NCBI GenBank assembly: GCA_028023455.1
Contig: JAQFVV010012495.1
Location: 3,740,516 to 3,804,515 of the forward strand
Direction: 5' to 3'
Source: Epiperipatus broadwayi
Lineage: Eukaryota; Onychophora; Udeonychophora; Euonychophora; Peripatidae
Length of the DNA: 64,000 nt
The stretch's first letter is position 1. Each line of letters begins with the position of its first letter. The notes under the pieces were generated by a model. The model was not told where the DNA came from. It searched no databases and worked only from the letters and a program-made list of their open reading frames with translations. The position numbers and the translations under genes were made by a program. Below are positions 37,395 to 49,530 of this stretch, piece after piece.

Positions 37395-39398
37395 AGAATT
37401 TCAAAATTGGTGGACTGATGGGTATGGAATGATTAATAAAAGCACCAAGGCAGTATGCATTTTATGTTCCAGAACAGTTATATTGAGAACATCATCATAA
37501 AATGGCATTATGAGACCAATCATAAAACCCTCTGCGAAAAAAGTAAAGATGAACAAAATATATATATTGGTGAAGCATTTAAAAATATAAACATTCAATC
37601 AACATCTATAATGAAATTTATTGAAAATCGTTCAAATATAACTGCTGCTAGTTTTTTTTATTTCAAATGTAATTGCCAACATGGGAAACATTTTAATAAT
37701 GGAGAATATATGAAAGCTTGGATGAAATGTGCACCAGTTCTTTTTGAAGATTTTGAAAACAAATAAAAAATATTCAGAGAATAAAAGATTTACCATTGGC
37801 TAGAAATACAGTTAAAGAAATAATCATACAAATGGCTAACAATATAACTTACCAATAAAAAAAAGAGTTATAAAATCTTCTAGTTTAATTTCTCTCTGCT
37901 TTGATGAAAGTACATACATAAATGGATCAGCTCATTTGGCTATTTTTATTCACCATTGTGTTGGGAATAATATCAAAAAAGAATTGATCAGTTTAACCTC
38001 ATTAGTAACAACAACAAAAGGAATAGATATTTGCAATGAAGTTTCAAATGTACTTGTTAAAAAAGAAATAGATGTTGCCAAAATTATATCAATAACTACA
38101 GATGGTGCTCAAAGTATGATTGGAAAAAAAATGATTTTCTCAATTTATTTATCAACTGCATGCATTATACATCAAGTTTTATGCACGAAGGCCAACTTTA
38201 AGCCACTGGATGATGTTATGAACATTGTGACTAATATCAATTTTATATCTACACAAGCTCTAAATAAATGAAAAATTTTAAATTTATTGAGTGAGGTGAA
38301 CTCAGTATATAATGGTTTACTTATGTACAACAATGTCCATGGTTAAGTCAAGGAAAAGTTCTTCAAAGATTCATTGAGTGTTTAGATGAATTTAGACTGT
38401 TTTTACATGAGAAAATCATTGAAAAATATAATGAATTAATGGGTGTTAAATAGCTTTTTACTGATATGTGTTCACATCTAAATGAAGTTAATGTGAAACT
38501 GCAACGTTATAATATATCAATTGTTATCATGTTTGATTTGATCAAAGTATTTGAAATTAAATGACAAATTTTCAACCGTGATGTTATTTCTTATACCTTC
38601 AAATATTTTCCAAATATAAAAAAGTTCTTGACTGATTTAGAATCTCATGAGAAACCAGATCAAGTAAAATTGACACAAGAGTTTTGTGCTAAAACATGCC
38701 AGAAGGCTTGTGCAAAGGCACTAGATGGGGATTTTATGCACAAGCGTTCTGGCATCCATTGATTACTCTAGCTTGCTGTGTGTGGCAATACGTATAATGA
38801 GTTTTGCCTGTTTTAATAACAGTTATAAGCAAGCATAAGAAATGGTGATCATGTGAGTTTTGTGCAGTTATTTACTCAATAATTTATAAATTTTCTTTAA
38901 GATTTACACAGTTCAGACAATTTTCAGGAACATTAAAATTTATTTTATACCCAGACATAATATCAATGGATAGTTTCAAGTTAGAAATTTTTTGAGTGGC
39001 TTAATTTGGAAGATATGGAAATGCAATCAGTCGATTTTCAATCCAGTTCTATATGGAAACAGAAATTTGTTGATTTGATGAATGAGTTAGAAACAATGAA
39101 AAATAATCGATTATTGGAAATATGTAATAAGAATGGTGAATAGAAACTATTGACTGCATGGAATGCTATTCCTGAAACATTTAATTGTTTAAAAAAATTA
39201 GCGATCGCTATATTATCAATTTTCTCCTCTACATATGCCTGTGAATCATTGTTTTCGGGAATGAATTTAATTAATGATAGTTCGAGAAATAGAATGACAG
39301 ATGAATCTAGTTCAGCATGTATATTATTAAAAGTGACAAAATATGAACCAGATATAAAACATTTGGCATCCAATGTACAACATCAAAAATCTCATTAA
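37395..39398 (+). pseudogene. hAT transposase, GTF2IRD2/ZBED-like, decayed
   Basis: The pieces follow the order of hAT transposases of the GTF2IRD2/ZBED type. The N-terminal region (37455-37766) has HGKHFNNGEYMKAWMKCAP, the usual helix before the catalytic core. 37905-38270 gives CFDESTYINGSAHLAIF (first acidic residue of the RNase H-like fold), ITTDGAQSMIGKK and CIIHQVLCTKANF. The C-terminal hATC dimerisation domain is 39150-39398 (LAIAILSIFSSTYACESLFS, then RMTDESSSACILL). Stops and frameshifts separate them, and a family 1 foldback insertion splits it at 38.7 kb. It cannot make an enzyme. Confidence 0.88.
38689..38865. mobile_element. Ribozyme foldback family 1, small deletion copy inside hAT gene
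   Basis: A 155-bp element (38700-38854) inserted in the dead transposase, with an 11-bp duplication GAGTTTTGTGC at 38689-38699 and 38855-38865. It begins with a short palindrome (ATGCCAGAAGGCTTGTGC with GCACAAGCGTTCTGGCAT) and ends ..GGTGATCATG, the family end. The ribozyme module has been lost. It gives a relative date: it moved after the hAT gene was already present. Confidence 0.85.
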
Positions 39399-39519
39399 AT
39401 AATGTATTATCTATTTATAATATATAGGGTATATGAGCACAGACTTTCACACGACCCACCACTCTCCACACTATCTCATAACCCTGATACACCTGAACAC
39501 ATATATGTTGAAAAGATAA

Positions 39520-39578
39520 ATAATCACCAATATTCATATTTCATGCTAAACCAGCAATCATCAGTTGGTCCAGATTAC
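39520..39578 (-). ncRNA. Type I hammerhead ribozyme, family 2 subfamily
   Basis: Minus strand: outer stem I GUAAUC/GAUUAU, inner stem I CCAA/UUGG, core CUGAUGA, U, stem II UGCUG-GUU-UAGCA, U, GAAA, short stem III, UA at the cleavage site (between 39531 and 39530). The 23.8-kb copy has GUGAUC/GAUCAU, so a G-C pair has become A-U: a compensatory change. The U-U at 10.1-11.1 replaces the A-A of other copies. Span 59 nt. Confidence 0.82.
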
Positions 39579-39857
39579 CACCTCTACACATATATGCTAT
39601 AAGTGCTCAGATATATATTAAGATAGCCAAACCTCATACTTTAAAGGACAGGCTTCAATCTACTCCACATTCCAACTCTTCAACCGTCCATCCAATTGAA
39701 AATCTGATGATGGAATGCTCAAAGGCCACCCTGAGGCCGAGATTCTTGTCACACCCATGTTGACTTAAGGTCAATCTGACCCCTCATGTACAGAGGTTTG
39801 GCTATCTTAATATATATTTATATATCTGAGCACTTATAGCATATATGTGTAGAGATG

Positions 39858-39916
39858 GTAATCTGGACCAACTGATGATTGCTGGTTTAGCATGAAATAC
39901 ATATATCGGTGATTGT
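39858..39916 (+). ncRNA. Type I hammerhead ribozyme, family 2 subfamily
   Basis: Plus-strand partner of 39520-39578, the same 59-nt span. Core CUGAUGA, stem II UGCUGGUUUAGCA and GAAA are intact. Inner stem I has one A-C mismatch (CCAA with UCGG) and stem III is slightly longer. It could still cleave, but less well than its partner. Confidence 0.75.
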
Positions 39917-40006
39917 TTATCTTTTCAACATATAGGTGTTCAAGTGTATCAGTGTTATGAGATAGTGTGGGTCGTGTGAAAGTCTGTGCTCATACACCCT
40001 ATATAT

Positions 40007-41648
40007 TACATATATAGACAGGTATATAATAAGCCTGTGTGTTTCTGATAACTATTTATGTTCATTTTATATGTTTATTTCCGAAATTTTGTTTTATTAT
40101 TAATTTTTTACTATTATATTTTATTCAACTTGTGTTCTTCTAAATAAATATCGTTCACTTATATTTAGCTTTTTAGAAATTTTGTTTAATTATTATTATT
40201 TTGTTTTATAAACTTTTAATAACCTGCAATAATTAAGTTGTTTATATTTTGGTTTAATAACTATATGGCAGTCAATCGTTCAATAAATATTTTTCGGAAA
40301 TTTTTGATAAGCACACGTAAAAAGGTTCACCACCACTGTTCTATCATTTCAATGTGCCCATCTTTTTATCACTTGACAAACACGAGCAGAAAATATATAT
40401 TTTTCAATCCTTTACGTATAATGTGAAACTATTTTTAATTTCATTGAAATAGTTTGAAATAGTTTTTCAGTTGTTTAGCATCAAATGCGATGGGGATATT
40501 TTTCTTGGATTTTTCAATTATGTACCATTAAGTTCGCAAGCAAAGAATACACTATATATGCAGGCATATAAATTATAAACTACTTAAATAAATACTGATC
40601 TCATATTGTCTTTCACGGTATAAATATATTCCGTTGTGGTAAAAGTGGGAAATGCTTTTATAATTGTTTCTGCACCTCAATACCCAAGTTTTAAAATGTT
40701 TGTTTTTTTATAAAAATATAGAAAATTTTATTCTGTAATTTGGTTACAATTCATAAGATAAAATTAAAATTAGGTTCAATGATGACATATCCTGCATTAC
40801 ATAACCTAAGAGGATTACAGTGATCCATAGGAGCAACGGAAAGGGCCTCCGGAGTTTTGTATCTTTTTTTATTTATTAAAGAATAAACTTTATTTCTGAT
40901 AAAATTGAGTATTACATATGTTGATCAACTATATTTACATCATGTCAGTCCTGAGTTAATCGTTGTAGAATTCTGTTCAGATAAATTCAAACTGGAGTAT
41001 CTAGTATTCAGGAGAACAAATAAATTTCCTTAGGATAATGTTTCTGAAAAGGAATTGCTAGCCTTTATTCCTTAAAATTCTCATTCATTGCAAAAAGTTA
41101 TTCATTGAATAGTTTCAGTCGTCTTTCTTATTGATTTGATCAAAAGTTTGTTTTATAGTTTCTTCTAGCAAACTATAATAATACATTTTTATATAAGATA
41201 CGTACAGTGTTTTAATAATATATAACACTTCGAGATTATTTCTTACGATCGGATTATTAAGTAAACGAAATACTCTCAAGCCAAAACTTATGGCAATTTT
41301 TATTATTATTTATAGCGAAAAGATCGAAGTAGTATGTGGTGTTCTATTTTATAACAGGTATATACCTATGATAAAGTTATCATTCATATAGTAATACTGT
41401 ACAAATACGTACATAAAAAAATAGTCTACAGCCTTTTACAGCTTAAAAAAAAGAAGCCACAAATTGAAACTTTCATAAACTGAGTGATTTATTTATCAAC
41501 CCAACACTAATGGAAACGTTTTTTTATAACTACAGTGACAAATAGGCTTTCAACATCTTCAAATTGCTAAAAATATATATAATTTATCTATAAACAGAAA
41601 CCTATATAAACCATTTCATTTACTAAGTACTATATTTATTATTACTAG
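40007..41648. other. No gene recognised
   Basis: The right end of the hAT element was sought here and not found. 40790-40860 is locally richer in G+C, but no feature is recognised. Confidence 0.5.
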
Positions 41649-41767
41649 ATTGACGATTCCCAGTGATCATATGAATGGTGTTCATCAATCTAGAATGATC
41701 TGTCACGTGTTTGTGTTTTCGCGCTCGTCAATAGCACAATAATTACTGGGAAGATAGAGTCGTCAAT
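41649..41767. repeat. Small inverted-repeat element or hairpin
   Basis: ATTGACGATTCCCAGT at 41649 is partly matched by ACTGGGAAGATAGAGTCGTCAAT ending at 41767: TCCCAGT and ATTGACGA pair with ACTGGGA and TCGTCAAT, with an 8-base bulge on the right arm. The interior holds an E-box CACGTG (41705-41710). It may be a miniature transposon remnant; no duplication is apparent. Confidence 0.45.
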
Positions 41768-43426
41768 TCATTCCACCGCTAATTGTTCTTATTTTAAAAA
41801 CATTAACAACTCGCTAATATATAGTATTTAAAAATGATTTAAAAAGCAATATTTAAATGTTACTTTCAAAACTTCTATTTCTTTTAAAATAAATCATAAA
41901 TCAACTTGCAAACAGAAAAAAAAATGTATATACAGCAAAAAGTTTTTATTTTCATTCCAAACTAACTACTTGATTTTTTTTTTTTAAAAAAAAGAAGAAA
42001 CTGTCAAGTAGATTTGATTGAGTATACATACACACAAAAATAGTTTGACTAATAGTTTGTTTTTTAATTGCAGCTTTTTCAGTGAGATAATTCTAATATT
42101 TATTTTAAAACATTAATAGAATTATGGATAGTAAAAATATGTTTCTTCTTAAAAATATTACACGGAATGATGTTATATATATATACAATTTAAATCAACA
42201 AAATAATTGAATGGTTCGTCAACTACTCAGCGGGCCAGGTGACATTCCGGTACGAATCAAAGGAACCTTTAAACACTTGTGTTTATCACTCTACTCATGA
42301 TATTAAAGTGAATGTGGCAGGTGAATCAGTAAGGATGGTTTTGATGCAGGCCATTCAGCTTTTCATCTGAAAAATCTTAGAAATAGTATAATTAGATAAT
42401 AGAATCTTTGAGGAAATAAAATACAGAAGACGACTTGCTGAAATTAATGTTTTCACGGTTGAAAGATATTTTATAAAGCATATTTTCGGGAGTAACCGTA
42501 TTATATATATAAACAGGAAGATTCCCAAACTGTATGAATTCTCAAGCACTTTCAGATCAGCCATCATGGTATCACAAAAGCACACACAAGATTATAATTC
42601 CTAGAGCACATACATCAATGAAAAACTTGAACTGTTAAAAAAAAAATCAGGTCACAATTCTCAACTATGTATGACATAAAACTAAAAAATATGTAATTCT
42701 ATGCTAAAAGGTCAGTTTTTCACAATATATCACATAAATTTCAATGTCAAGATTTAAAAGGAAAAGCCCATGGTCAGAGTTTAATATTGCAGCAGTAAAA
42801 TCTGTCATACATATTTTGCTTCACTGTCTGTTGATATTAGTAACCCTAAACCAGAGGTTCAAACCCATCTGTATACTCGTTTAATCATCAGGGAGTGTAA
42901 GTACACATATACACGCGATTAACCGTCTTTTTTGTAAATTGTCAACATTTATTTTAAACTGAGACATAATATTTATTTAAGTTGTAATTTGGAAATATTT
43001 AAAATTTCCATCGCCTAAAATAGTCGTGTGTGTGTGTGTATGCATTACAGATACATAAAAATACAGTATTTATTCATTTATTTAAATATATTTTGCGTAT
43101 TATTTAATTTATAATTCGTGTATTATTAGAAAACTTATGTAATACCAGAGAAGGTTCTGGAGAGTAATTAGCATAACTTAAATTTAATAAACAAAAGAAC
43201 ATACCTTGTTTCAATTTAAAATGTTATTATTAATTAAATGAACTTTAGCAAGCCTAAATTTTAATGGAAAATATATCTATTGAATCTATTTCCAATTTAG
43301 AAATAGAGTAAATTAATTCTCTCCAGAACTTATCTCATTTTCATCTGTTAAATGTAATTTTAAACAAATGTTAAGTGAAAACATGCCAGGTAATGCATAT
43401 CCGACTGCCTCAAGCGGTGACATAAA
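41768..43426. other. No gene recognised; one unit of the 46-kb repeat
   Basis: 42610-42830 resembles one unit of the repeat at 46013-46490 (AATTT.AA..TCAATGTCAAGATTTAAAAGGAAAA and nearby text), at low identity. 43024-43040 is a (GT)n tract. No gene is supported. Confidence 0.4.
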
Positions 43427-43461
43427 AGAAGTTTCTAGAAAGTTTTGATGGTGTATAAATA
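43427..43461 (+). promoter_or_regulatory. Heat-shock-element plus TATA box signature
   Basis: 43427-43441 reads AGAAGTTTCTAGAAA, a perfect three-unit heat-shock element (nGAAn, nTTCn, nGAAn). A TATA box TATAAATA follows at 43454-43461, so a start near 43485-43490 would be expected. No hsp gene follows: the first ATG downstream opens a very short frame. It could drive a noncoding RNA or belong to an unrecognised mobile element, or be an orphan promoter. The 12-bp spacing to the TATA box is short for an hsp70-like promoter. Confidence 0.5.
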
Positions 43462-46012
43462 CAGCCGAATTCAATACAGGGCACTCTGCTTTTACTTTTC
43501 AGAGAAGTGTTGCTATATGAATCCACATTACTCAAAATTTTGATAAAATGACTTCTGAATAGAGGAAAGAAATTCACTTTCCCAATCTCTCCAAGATCGT
43601 CTCCATACCGCTATGCTGCCATGCAATCTCCACTCAATAACTGCTTTAATCAAATCCTAAATTAACTCTCAAAAGATGCCAACCATTATTTTATCTGAAC
43701 TCTGTATTGCTGACCTTGTTTTCGATATTTTATTTTTCATGTGTATCAACTCGTACAGCCATCAAGTCAGCAAAGGGTAATTCTATCCATGCCATTAACA
43801 TGAATTCTCAAGCTTCAATTATTTAACTATAATTCATTTTAATTACAATGTAACTCCTTATCTATCTAATAATTGGTGAGGTAGTGCCAATTATAATGGC
43901 TCTCTCTCTGTCTGTAAAATATAATGCATAAATCCATGAATTTTGATCTATAATTGTATTTACTGGGTTTCATGCTTTATCTGCCTCTATTATTTTAATG
44001 TGGAAAACTTAAATTGTATTTTATTGTAATTATGTATTGTGATTAATTTGATTTTAATATGCTAATGACTCAATCTAGCGAACTGATATTATTCTGATCT
44101 CTGTCCCAATATTATGGGATAATTAAACTTAAATTTGCCTTCTTACAAAACTAAAGTTCACTTGAGTGAATATTATTGTTTAATTGTGATATTTACTTAA
44201 TGGCAAACTATAAAATGTCATCTTATGATATCAATTTCTTACCTCACTTAACGCTATAGATTTAATTATATTTTAATATTCTTTAAAGTAAATTTAACGG
44301 CCTTACCGTTCTGTTTAATAATCAATCATTTGTTTGTCATCAACCATTATATTGGATTATATAATTATTTACCTATTAAACTGTAGTTATGTTTGTTTAA
44401 TGAAGGGAACCATATTTTCCCCTTTTATATTTTGACATTCTAATTAGTATTCAAGGTCATATATGTACCGTTAAGAATGGGTTAAATTTTGTCATGTCAT
44501 TATGCTGGATGTTATTAATTTAGGAGGGTTTTAATTAACATATCAGTGTCATTAAGGATTTGAATATTATTTAGCGCTGCTTACTCTTGATAGCATTATT
44601 AACTTCATATTTTTGCTTTGTCAAAATTAATGTCTGGAGGACCCAGATCACCTCTTGTCATGGATTGTTCCAAAATGAGATTTAGTAGCACTGACTCCAG
44701 GACAATGTCAGGTTGTAGTGAGGTTCTTCATGGGATAACATCGGAAATACCCTGACCATGGCACCCCCCAACCATCTCTTCAAGTACCACCCTGTCACAA
44801 GTGTAGGCAGACTCTCGCATCTATTAGTAATTGATGAAGCCTCTCATCCCAAAGCAGATTTAATATTTCTAGTGCCATCACTTTAGTCAGCACCATGAAC
44901 TTCTGATTAATATTTTATATTGCCCTATTATGTCTATAAGTCGTAATGCTGTGATCTCTGTAAACCATTCTCTCTTTATTATTATTATACATTAGAAATG
45001 TCATCTTAAAGCTTATTTAAGCTAGCTGCCCTCTCATTTAAACAATCATTAAATATGTTAGTAAACAACATTTATTGGTTCTATCAAATCAGAATTATGT
45101 AGTTAATTATGCAAATAAGTGTTTATTTGTTCCAAATGATTAATATAATATATAATTATTGACTGAATAAAGCTTGTAATATCTATAGTGTATGTTATAG
45201 TAAACTGTAATTCAAATATGGTTTATATAAATAAAGCTCTATTTCATGTATACATATCTGAAGATCATTAATTCCCATTTATATATCATAGCGTTAAGAT
45301 TTAAATATATTTAAAATTGATATGTCCTTTCATTAGCATATTAAGACACATTGTCTTAAATATACATCATATAATATACCATTATATATATTCAATTTCT
45401 ATTTGCGCATTCTTCCAACATTGTAATTCATAATCTATAATGTCTAGTAACAATGCATAACCCAGAATATGCAAATCATCACCAGTAATTACATGAAGCT
45501 CAGGATTTATTAATTCATGTATCACATGTAAATAAATTTATCATTTGTATGTGTTAAATTTATATTAATCATTACTTCAATATTCAATCCCTCATTAATT
45601 TATTAATAAATTATTAACAATTCATAATTACTATGTCAATCATTCTTTGTCTTAATGTTGTTGTATGCACACACATCGTTTAAAGATCGCATCATATATA
45701 ATTCCTGCTCCTTGTAATCTCATGCTAGTCAGTGGCATTTCACTAATCTTATCTTAATGTCATATTTCCTAATAATCTCTTGTCTCTCCGGAACTGGAAT
45801 GAATGAAATTCCTTTTGCTATCATCAGAGATGTTGTTTATAATGATAGAGATTTAGAGAAATGAGAAAATAGGTAGAAGTCATGATTGCTCTTGACCTGT
45901 GTCTCTCGGACATGATTGGTTTCAGGGTACTTTTGCTTAGGTTATAAATCTTGCTAAATGTACATATAAATCTGACTGCTGCAATATACATAACACATTT
46001 TTATTTATTTTA
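43462..46012. other. Region of mixed composition, no gene recognised
   Basis: Less dominated by A-runs than its surroundings, with locally GC-richer blocks (43560-43640 and 44630-44860). It has no reading frame with recognisable protein features and no terminal repeats that I could match. It could be a noncoding transcript driven by the upstream promoter or an old mobile element. Confidence 0.4.
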
Positions 46013-46490
46013 AAAAAAGGTTAAACTTAAACTGGTGAAATTTACAACTTCATATGATATCCAAAAGCAAAAAATTTGTGAATCTATGCCTTAAAAGTTT
46101 ATTTTCAATAAAAATAGCAAAAAATACACTGGCAGATTTTAATGTGAATATGCTATTGCATGTACCATAGTAAAAGGAAAAATATGACTTCAAAGTTTAA
46201 TATTCAGAACATATTTTTATAAAAAAGTTAAACTTATTGTTAGCAAATATAAAATTCACAATTGCATATCAAAAAATGAAAATATGGTAACAACTTTTTA
46301 TGTTATTGCACCAATCAGAGTAAAAGGAAAATCACTGATCAGATTTTAATATTTAAAATCCATTTCTATAAGAAAAAATGTAAGCTTCTACTTCCTACAT
46401 AAAATCCACAACTGTATATAGCATCCAAAAATAAAAATGTGATTCTAGACTGAAAGTTAATTTTCAATAACAAATACAAATAAGAAAATA
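46013..46490. repeat. Diverged tandem repeat, unit about 165-190 bp, near 3 copies
   Basis: Units start near 46013, 46205 and 46370. They share GTTAAACTT, TTCACAA/TTACAACTTCATAT..ATCCAAAA, AAAAGGAAAA and AGATTTTAATAT blocks in the same order. A single related unit lies at 42610-42830. It has no coding potential. Confidence 0.6.
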
Positions 46491-46555
46491 TAGTAGCAGA
46501 GGCATAATTGCATGGACTACTTGATATAACAATACATATGGTAAGAATTTACTTC

Positions 46556-46647
46556 CTCTTTTATGTAATAATTTACTAAGGCTGTAACCTTAGAAATAAG
46601 CTTCTGAAAAATACGAAGGTAGGGACCTCTATAGGTCTTAAAACACA
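46556..46647 (-). repeat. Inverted copy of the 51-kb repeat
   Basis: The inverse complement of part of the repeat at 50827-50940: TTTACTAAGGCT.TAACCT, then AGGGACCTCTATAGGTCTTAA. The overlap is about 90 bp with moderate divergence. Confidence 0.65.
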
Positions 46648-48050
46648 TATTAAAAAAATCATTTTAATTTATTTTTATTGATTTTCAGCTATGTCAAAAG
46701 CATAAAAGCAAAAATTTACAATTTTATATTACTTCTCAAGATGTCAAAAGAAAAAGAACATCGATAAAAAAAATTTTACGTTAGACTAAAGTTCCTGAAA
46801 TTGCACACAAAGACATTTATCATGAATTTTCTGTCACATATAAATGTAACATTTTTTTATAATCAAGTAGGTAGTGAATTAAATGTTTGTTTTGTTTTTT
46901 TCATGAATTTGTTGTTTTTCTTTCATGCAATTAATTTTTTAAATAATATTCATTAATAAATAAAGCAAAAAAATATATAGGAATGCTTTTTTAAATCATT
47001 TTTCGAAGTAAGACCTTTATTACATTTCAAATTTGTCATTTAGATATACTAAACTTCTTTCTAGTCAATTAAATTTAAATAATGAATTATAATTTATTTT
47101 ACTTTTTAAGAAATTAACTTTTCTATTCAATAATAAGTTACACATTTGAATTACATTTCATTTTTTAAACATTTTCCATTTTATCATTCTAACTACATGT
47201 ATTTGAATAACTTATACTGCTGTAAATTTTCTGAATCTAAAATAGGGTTTGAACCAAAGGTATCAAAATAAAATGATATAAAAGTGATTACTACGTTTTT
47301 CTTTATTATCAACTTTAAGGCATTAGTTTGATGCAGTGATATGTGCGGTTTTAGTTCTTGAAGTAAAGAAGTAAATATTTTGAAAAGATTTTCAACTCAA
47401 CAAATTTTTTTAAAATTTTTAGTTGGTCATAAATGAATGGAATTAATTATCTTTGACTTGCCATTTTGAGGTACTCAAATGTCATAGGAAGCTTGAACAA
47501 TTTATCACATGATGATGACTATTATCAATATTATCATTATCACTGATTTGATGCATCAACATCATTACTAAAATTATTACGTTTTCATAACAAGAAATTC
47601 CACATTTTAAAAGCAATTATATAGATATGTTTAACTTGGTGAACTAAATCACCAAATTTTACACCACTAAGTTACATTTATCAAAATCTCAATCTCTAAA
47701 GAAATTTAGCACTATCACATAATACTTTCAAGGAGTTCAAAAATCATCAAAGTTGTGTTCAAGTTTAAAAACAAAGTCTTCACATGTTTTTTTTATTTTT
47801 TTTGAATCAGTATTTAAACTTTCAAATATTCTTCATTGTAAGTTTGTATCTTTTATATATTTTAAATAATTAAATACGAAACTATGCAAAGATTTCTGGA
47901 ATACTCTTTATGAATATGAATCAAAGCATTAAACTAGTCTCTAATGAATTCACTCGAAAATAATATACTAAATAATATATAATTATAATTTTCATTTTGT
48001 TATACATGTAATACTTTTGGTTTGGTGAATTGAGATATATTTTACTTTCT
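46648..48050. other. No gene recognised
   Basis: AT-rich sequence with no supported gene or repeat. An isolated B-box-like string on the minus strand near 47250 has no partner A box. Confidence 0.5.
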
Positions 48051-48108
48051 ACTTTATTATCTGGCAAAGTGGTTAGCACCAAAACTGTACTCAACCAGAT
48101 AATAAAGT
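48051..48108. repeat. 14-bp perfect inverted repeat around a tRNA A-box-like loop
   Basis: ACTTTATTATCTGG (48051-48064) is the exact inverse complement of CCAGATAATAAAGT (48095-48108). The loop contains AGTGGTTAGCACCAAAACTG, like a tRNA A box. Nearly the same loop text (GTTTAGCACCAAAACGGC) recurs alone at 48958-48976, so a SINE head may be involved. Confidence 0.7.
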
Positions 48109-49324
48109 GGAAAAAAAAATATATCCCATTTTATCAATCACATACCCATATATATGCAAAAGTATTAAATTGTATATATATAAAATAACCAATCTGAATT
48201 GCAAACTATAAAAATACAAAACTTGCAGAATTAATCTTGGGGAAACTCTCTTCATCAACTTTGCCAAACTCTTAAATGCCATTAACTACAAAACAGAATA
48301 AACTAGAAACTTATTTCATATAAACTAAAATAACTGACTATTAAGCAAAAATCTAGATGACAAAAAATTTAAAACTGCATAACTTTTATATCAATGAACA
48401 TACTTATGGATTACAAAAAAGGGTTGAAATATGTATGCATTTATAAAATAATGTTTTTTTTTTTGATAAATATATTCTATCAACTCTTTTTTTACTTACG
48501 GATCTGAATAAAAGAGCAATTCAGAAACTGCAGAGCAAACACAAAATATAAAGATGTGCATCACAATTAACAAAAAGAATTAAAAAGATAAATACATGGG
48601 TAAGAAAATAAAAGATATTATTATCATCATGGAAAAAAAAAGATTAAAATATAGCTTGACATGCAAATTTGTCATCAAGAAATTAGAGTATACAGACACC
48701 AGAAGCTCTAACACGATCTCAAAAAGCTTTAAGAACCAAAAGATAAAATGTATTAAATCTTGCTTCAGTAGAATAAAAGTAAATATAAGCCAAAAACAAT
48801 CAACAAAATAAAACAGAACAAAATGAATAAAATATTTAATATAATTTCAAAAAATTTATCATAGATAAAAAGGATTATAATATCTAAAATGGATGATTAT
48901 CTAATTACTTTATCTCTTAGTCAAATAATTGGTACATAATTGTTGCCTTTGATAAAGATGTTTAGCACCAAAACGGCATTCTATTTGTATTTCATGCTTT
49001 CAATGTTTTCTTTGAATATATATTATTAATATTAGTTTTAATTTTTGATCACACATAAAAAATCGGGGTAAAAGTTATTGAGATATGAAAGATAAAAATC
49101 ACAATACGCAACTTCTCATAAAGAAACATGGTCATTCCCAGTCCAGAGAGGGGAAGAGAAAAAGATAAAAGAGAATGATTAACAAAAAAAGTTACATTTT
49201 CATACATATTTACATTAAGACAAGAAATATTAAAGCTAATATTGTTATCTATATAGTTACTGAATGAAAATGTTTATTGTATGAATATGCAATTCTATTA
49301 GCGCAAGTGGGTTTCTACACTAAT
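48109..49324. other. No gene recognised
   Basis: AT-rich sequence; the short frame at 48596-48811 has no domain. No gene is supported. Confidence 0.5.
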
Positions 49325-49530
49325 ATCATCATTATCAACCATTATCAATCCACTGCAGGATGAAGGTCTCTCCAAGTTTAATCCATCTTCTCCAATCTTT
49401 AGCTTATCTTCTCCACATCACCCCTGCACACTTTCTTATTTCATCTATTCATCTCACATGTGGTCTCTTTCTGGGTCTTTTACAATCTCTTGGAATCCAG
49501 TTTAAAATTTCAATTGTCCATCTATTTTTT
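49325..49530 (-). pseudogene. RTE-type LINE 3' end, short antisense fragment
   Basis: Only the final 200 bp of an RTE copy, in antisense. It begins with the ATC-rich 3' end (49325-49350) and runs through ATCAATCCACTGCAGGATGA and CACATGTGGTCTCTTTCTGG, closely matching the sense copy at 54.52-54.71 kb. It stops at about 49530 next to a poly(A/T) run. It is a strongly 5'-truncated insertion. Confidence 0.88.

Larger units (their letters stand above)
39420..40006. mobile_element. Ribozyme foldback, family 2 subfamily, perfect-looking palindrome
   Basis: A palindrome of about 587 bp. The left arm is 39420-39634 and the right arm 39794-40006; they are close inverse complements over about 214 bp, around a 159-bp loop that is richer in G+C. 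It lies just after the stop of the dead hAT gene. Each arm has a hammerhead module, one per strand. Only the ribozyme region resembles the 23.8-kb element, so it is a separate subfamily. No target-site duplication could be fixed in the TA-rich flanks. Short frames over it are chance. Confidence 0.88.

Noticed and set aside
43462-46012. LTR retrotransposon
   Set aside because: No pair of long terminal repeats, primer-binding site or Gag/Pol reading frame was found.
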